A stretch of 64,000 nt of DNA from Alphaproteobacteria bacterium (GTDB lineage: Bacteria > Pseudomonadota > Alphaproteobacteria > Micavibrionales > UBA2020). The stretch covers positions 1 through 64,000 of the forward strand of contig JAIOQI010000001.1 in NCBI GenBank assembly GCA_021413445.1, written 5' to 3'. The position numbers and the translations under genes were made by a program. The notes below the pieces were generated by a model. It worked only from the letters and a program-made list of their open reading frames with translations. It had not been told where the DNA came from and ran no database searches. The number at the start of each line of letters is the position of its first letter. Positions within the stretch are counted from its first letter, which is position 1. This document shows, one piece after another, positions 57,034-64,000 of this stretch.

Positions 57034-57049
57034 GGCTGTTGCAACAGCC
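57034..57049. promoter_or_regulatory. Perfect 16-bp palindrome between divergent genes
   Basis: GGCTGTTGCAACAGCC has no loop and no T tract. It lies 24 bases upstream of one gene and 26 bases before the other, a good position for an operator. Confidence 0.4.
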
Positions 57050-57074
57050 ATAAAAGAGTTTTAGAAAGGGTTTC

Positions 57075-57457
57075 ATGAAAAAAGAACGCTATTTTTTGCT
57101 GGCCGGCCTATTCCTGTGCTTGGGGCTCCCGGGCCGCCCGGCGGCGGCGGCTTATGTCACCGGGGACGACCTGGCCAGAACCTGCCGGGGCGGCGAATCC
57201 GTGAACATTTTCAGCTGCCTGAATTATATCGCGGGCGTGATCGACTACCATGTGATGATGCAATCCCTGGGCACGGCGCCGACCATCGATTTTTGCCTGC
57301 CGGACGGCCTGCCGCTCGAGAAGGCGGCGGTGGCCGTCATGCTGTACCTGAAAAAAGCGCCGCAGCATGATTCCTTCATCGCGGCGCCCACGGTGGCCAT
57401 GGCGTTGCATGAAAAATATCCCTGCGCGCCGATCCGGCCGGCCAAGAAGAAAAAATA

Positions 57458-57458
<1 letters not shown>
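57075..57458 (+). CDS. Rap1a/Tai-type immunity-family exported protein
   Basis: 127 residues with a signal peptide ([22 protein letters not shown]). The mature part has the pattern of the Rap1a/Tai family: [78 protein letters not shown], with two disulfide-type cysteine pairs. Named members are immunity proteins against type VI amidase effectors, but many family members stand alone in genomes without effectors. The stop TAA overlaps the uvrB start as TAATG. No effector gene is near. Confidence 0.8.
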
Positions 57459-59479
<2,021 letters not shown>

Positions 59480-59480
59480 A

Positions 59481-60269
59481 TTACGGCTGCGGCGGCTTTT
59501 TGGCCGTCACGGTGCGGACCAGTTTTTCCCGGGTCGGGACGGGGGTGCAGATGTCCGCGGCGTTGGCCTTGATGTCGATGAGCGTCAGGTAAAAATCATG
59601 GGTATTTTTTTTATTGAGCTGCTTGAAAACGGCGCCGGTATCGATGAAAAAACAGTTGCCGAGAGACTTGGGGCCCCCGTCAACAGATGTGTGGCCGAAG
59701 AAAACGCGCAACACGCCGTCGATGCCGCTGTTGTTGCCCGTTTCGATGCGCTCGCGGTTCCACAGGGCGGTCTGCAGCGTGTCCGCGTCGCCCGCGTCGA
59801 GTTTTTTCAGGAAGGTTTTCCAGTCCATGCCGTCCGGTATGTTGGCGTGGACAAAGCCGACCGGGCCCTCCGCGGTTTCGACTTCGATGGCGACGGGAAG
59901 TTTTTCAAAAACGCGGCAGATGATCTCCCGCGCCGCCTCGGTTTCCTTCAGGGCCCAGGCAAAGTCCGGGGAAATTTTGGCGATGACCTTGGGGTCGTTG
60001 AGTTTCCCCGTCCGGTGCGCCCGGATGAAAATTTCCTCATGATTGCCGCGCACGGAATAAAACCACGGCTGCGCGAGGTAATGCAGGCAGTCGGGGGAGC
60101 GGGCGCCGCGGTTAATCAGGTCGCCGACGCAGATCAGGCGGTCCTTGGCCGGGTCGAAGCTGACGGCCAGCAGCGCCTTGTCCAGCAGGTCGAAACAGCC
60201 GTGAATGTCGCCGACGACGAAATCGCGGCCTTGCGTGTTTTGCGGCAGGGTCAGCGTCCGGGAAGCCAT
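59481..60269 (-). CDS. Serine/threonine-type metallophosphoesterase (PrpA/ApaH-like)
   Basis: 262 residues with the calcineurin-like phosphoesterase motifs GDIHGCFDLL (about 18-27), CVGDLINRGARSPD, and SVRGNHEE, plus later HxGH-type residues (FGHTSVDGG) that complete the dimetal site. Such proteins are protein phosphatases or diadenosine tetraphosphatases; the C-terminal half resembles PrpA-like serine/threonine phosphatases more. It begins just after the upstream gene stops (overlap-free, about one base apart) and probably shares its operon. Confidence 0.92.
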   Translation of the reverse strand: MASRTLTLPQNTQGRDFVVGDIHGCFDLLDKALLAVSFDPAKDRLICVGDLINRGARSPDCLHYLAQPWFYSVRGNHEEIFIRAHRTGKLNDPKVIAKISPDFAWALKETEAAREIICRVFEKLPVAIEVETAEGPVGFVHANIPDGMDWKTFLKKLDAGDADTLQTALWNRERIETGNNSGIDGVLRVFFGHTSVDGGPKSLGNCFFIDTGAVFKQLNKKNTHDFYLTLIDIKANAADICTPVPTREKLVRTVTAKKPPQP

Positions 60270-60270
60270 A

Positions 60271-60858
60271 TCAGTTCTTGGGGCCTTTGCTTTTCGGACC
60301 TTTGCTTTTCGGCGGCTCTTTTTGCGCCGGCTGCTCCTTGGCCTTTTTCAGGAATTCCTGCAGGCGTGAAAACTCCTGGCCGATGCGCTGGGCGCCCTGC
60401 TGCAGGCTCTTGCCCATGCCGAGGAAGTCGGTCAGCCCGCGTGGCTTTTCGATCTCGATCAGGTCCGCTTTCAGGATCTCCTGGATTTCGGGCTGGGAGA
60501 AGAAATCGCGCGTCCACTCCAGCGTGTTTTTTATTTCCGCCGCCGCCTTGCTGTTGCGCGCCTCGGTTTTCTGGATGATTTCCTCCAGCACGGCGCTGGT
60601 GGATTTGCCGCTGCTGTCGATGTCCAGTTTTTTGGAGACGGCCATGGTCAGGATCTTGACCTCGGCGATGATCGGCAGGGCTTCGTAGGAGGTTTCCAAT
60701 GCGCTCAGGTCGGGATCCAGGATAATTTTTTTCTGGCGGCGCAGGGCATCGCCCAGGTCCTTGGTCAGCAGGTCAATATCGCCGCCATGCAGGATCTTGC
60801 CGCCGTGTTTTTTGGCCAGGTTGGCAAAGATCAGGGCAAGTTTGAAATTGGGGAGCAT
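60271..60858 (-). CDS. Helical cytoplasmic protein, unknown
   Basis: 195 residues from ATG at 60,858 (LPNFKLALIFANLAKKHGGKILHGGDIDLLTKDLGDALRRQKK) with AAGGATC upstream. It is rich in amphipathic helices (SALETSYEALPIIAEVKILTMAVSKKLDIDSSGKSTSAVLEEIIQK) and ends in a Lys/Gly/Pro/Ser repeat (SKGPKSKGPKN). It is cotranscribed with the phosphoesterase. I do not recognise it. Confidence 0.75.
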   Translation of the reverse strand: MLPNFKLALIFANLAKKHGGKILHGGDIDLLTKDLGDALRRQKKIILDPDLSALETSYEALPIIAEVKILTMAVSKKLDIDSSGKSTSAVLEEIIQKTEARNSKAAAEIKNTLEWTRDFFSQPEIQEILKADLIEIEKPRGLTDFLGMGKSLQQGAQRIGQEFSRLQEFLKKAKEQPAQKEPPKSKGPKSKGPKN

Positions 60859-61271
60859 TGTTTTTTGATCCTTATGATGTGAAGAGGGATAATTATTAAC
60901 ATAAACACGCACTGAGTGTCAACACCAGGGTGCATGTTAGTCGGAAAAGCGTCCCTAATCCATTGATTTAACTGATTCATTAAAAATTTAAAAAATGAAA
61001 GTTATCAGCTATTGACTCGCAAATTTAATGACAGGTCTTTCGGTTTAAAAAGAAAACCACCAATGCTATAAATATTTAATTATATCAATGAGTTAATAAC
61101 TGCCTCTTTTTTAAGCATTTTAAGGAAAGCCCAGAGCTGCAGCCATAAAGCAAGGAACGCGCCGGATTCTCCCACAGAGTTATCCACAGGAATCGGGGAT
61201 GGAGTTAGGGCCTGTTCAGCGACTCGGTTTTGACTTATGCTCGGAGGTGCACTGGGGGAGGACGTTTGGGG
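60859..61271. other. AT-rich non-coding interval with a DnaA box and GANTC sites
   Basis: About 410 bases between divergent genes. The part from about 60,955 to 61,130 is very AT-rich. A perfect DnaA box TTATCCACA is at 61,180-61,188, and GANTC sites (the CcrM methylation target of alphaproteobacteria) are at 60,974, 61,014, 61,165 and 61,221. It is also the promoter region of the PAS kinase gene. See the finding for an origin-like reading. Confidence 0.5.
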
Positions 61272-63263
<1,992 letters not shown>

Positions 63264-63272
63264 CGCTGTTGA

Positions 63273-63803
63273 TTAGACCCGCAGTTCCGCGCGGGGGCGG
63301 AAGGGGATGACGGTTCCCCAGGTTTCTTTTTTCAGGACGTTTTTGACATGGACGGGGACGCCCTTGAAGTGCGGGTATTCGTCGATCACGGGATTGAGGA
63401 TGTCCTGCTTGTTGAAGGTCTGCTCGACCATGAGGATGCTGATCTCCAGCGCGCGGGCGTGGAAGATGCTGAGGCCCAGTTCGATGATGGATTTTTGCGG
63501 CTGGGAATATTCTTCGCCGTCGAAGGCGACTTTCGTCACCTTGTAGCGGTCGCCGGTTTTTTCCGCATGCAGATAAAAGCTCTCGGTGTAGGCGGGATGG
63601 ACGGTGCCGGCGTCGTCTTCGTAATTGTGGCGGAGGCGTTGCAGTTCCGCGATCAGGCAGTGGCCGCCGTCGATCAGGCGGATCTCCGCAAAGCCGGCGA
63701 TTTCCTGGGCCACCTTGTCAAAGTAGTGCCAGCACATCCGGCCTTTTTCCCCGGCTTCCGGAGCGCCCATTTTGACCAGCAGATCGTTCAAGGTATATAT
63801 CAT
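63273..63803 (-). CDS. Cytoplasmic protein, unknown
   Basis: 176 residues, no signal peptide. It seems globular alpha/beta (MCWHYFDKVAQEIAGFAEIRLIDGGHCLIAELQRLRHNYEDD; ESFYLHAEKTGDRYKVTKVAFDGEEYSQPQKSIIELGLSIFHARALEISILMVEQTF). The basic C-terminus (TWGTVIPFRPRAELRV) is notable. It is convergent with the PAS kinase gene, with 9 bases between them. No family recognised. Confidence 0.7.
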   Translation of the reverse strand: MIYTLNDLLVKMGAPEAGEKGRMCWHYFDKVAQEIAGFAEIRLIDGGHCLIAELQRLRHNYEDDAGTVHPAYTESFYLHAEKTGDRYKVTKVAFDGEEYSQPQKSIIELGLSIFHARALEISILMVEQTFNKQDILNPVIDEYPHFKGVPVHVKNVLKKETWGTVIPFRPRAELRV

Positions 63804-63883
63804 GTTGTTTTCTCCTGTCTGTTACCACCCAGAGTAAGAGATAAAGGTTGATAAAGTGTTGACGGCTTTTTCCGTAAACATGA

Positions 63884-63922
63884 AAAAACATGCCCGAACC
63901 CCGGGGGAGGGGATTCGGGCAT
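63884..63922 (-). terminator. Intrinsic terminator on the minus strand
   Basis: ATGCCCGAACCCC (63,890-63,902) pairs with GGGG-TTCGGGCAT (63,909-63,922, one bulge). Read on the minus strand the hairpin is followed by TGTTTTTTC. It would end the gene at the right edge. Confidence 0.8.
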
Positions 63923-63961
63923 TCGGGAGAAATTTCGATGTTAGCGCCCGGCGGGCGGCGG

Positions 63962-64000
63962 TCAGCTGGAGAGGTGCTGCTGCGACAGGTTTTTTTTGCC
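63962..64000 (-). CDS. Partial CDS, C-terminal end of an unidentified protein
   Basis: Reading from the right edge on the minus strand gives the frame GKKNLSQQHLSS and a TGA stop at 63,962-63,964. The terminator 40 bases downstream supports a real gene. Only 12 residues are visible, so the identity cannot be determined. Confidence 0.45.
   Translation of the reverse strand, partial: GKKNLSQQHLSS

Overview
The window is about 64 kb of chromosome from an alphaproteobacterium of moderate to high GC content. The lineage is inferred from gene content: a DUF3126-type protein, ClpS-ClpA, an rpoZ with a long acidic tail, an RNase E with an acidic insertion in its S1 domain, the rph-rdgB-hemW block beside hrcA, an autotransporter-type barrel and L,D-transpeptidase. 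The many ankyrin proteins and paired sensor kinases recall free-living or predatory Rhodospirillales/Micavibrionales-type lineages, but no taxonomic marker here settles this. The genetic code looks standard, since TAG is used as a normal stop in several intact genes.

Layout. 0-7 kb: nucleotide-sugar dehydrogenase, a coupled membrane protein plus TerC, a FadN/FadA-like beta-oxidation pair, and tRNA-Gly with a clear promoter and terminator. 7-11.3 kb: hybrid-free sensor kinase, an NCS1 permease broken by an in-frame amber codon, and a CheY-like regulator overlapping its tail. 11.8-20.5 kb: accessory region with four ankyrin-repeat genes in a row on the plus strand, a small exported protein, a Sel1-repeat protein, and a minus-strand group holding another ankyrin protein, two coupled tiny genes and a diverged ankyrin-like protein. 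20.5-29 kb: DUF3126, a membrane-anchored propeller-like protein, thymidine kinase, CYTH protein, gyrB and recF, an unknown protein followed by a 195-bp nested palindromic element, then an exported TPR protein and a D,D-carboxypeptidase. 30-41.5 kb: clpS-clpA-deaminase, AIM24 protein, NYN protein, rpoZ, an OmpR-like regulator without a phosphorylation site, Smr protein, L,D-transpeptidase, a 42-residue lipoprotein and an AMIN amidase. 42-46.7 kb: a structured RNA leader (6S-like or rne leader), rne, holC and an M23 endopeptidase. 47-64 kb: two outer-membrane barrels, fabI, hrcA, a divergent J-domain/rph/rdgB/hemW/GNAT operon, unknown exported proteins, a Rap1a/Tai-family protein coupled to uvrB, a phosphatase, a second PAS sensor kinase and a partial gene at the right edge.

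Much of the window is housekeeping. A cell-wall theme recurs: D,D-carboxypeptidase with SPOR domain, L,D-transpeptidase, AMIN amidase and M23 endopeptidase. A protein-quality/RNA theme also recurs: ClpS/ClpA, HrcA, J-domain protein, RNase E, RNase PH. The most unusual material is the ankyrin cluster, the 195-bp palindromic element at 27,947-28,141, the structured RNA at 42,036-42,235, and the disrupted permease. All calls come from reading the sequence; no database search was run.
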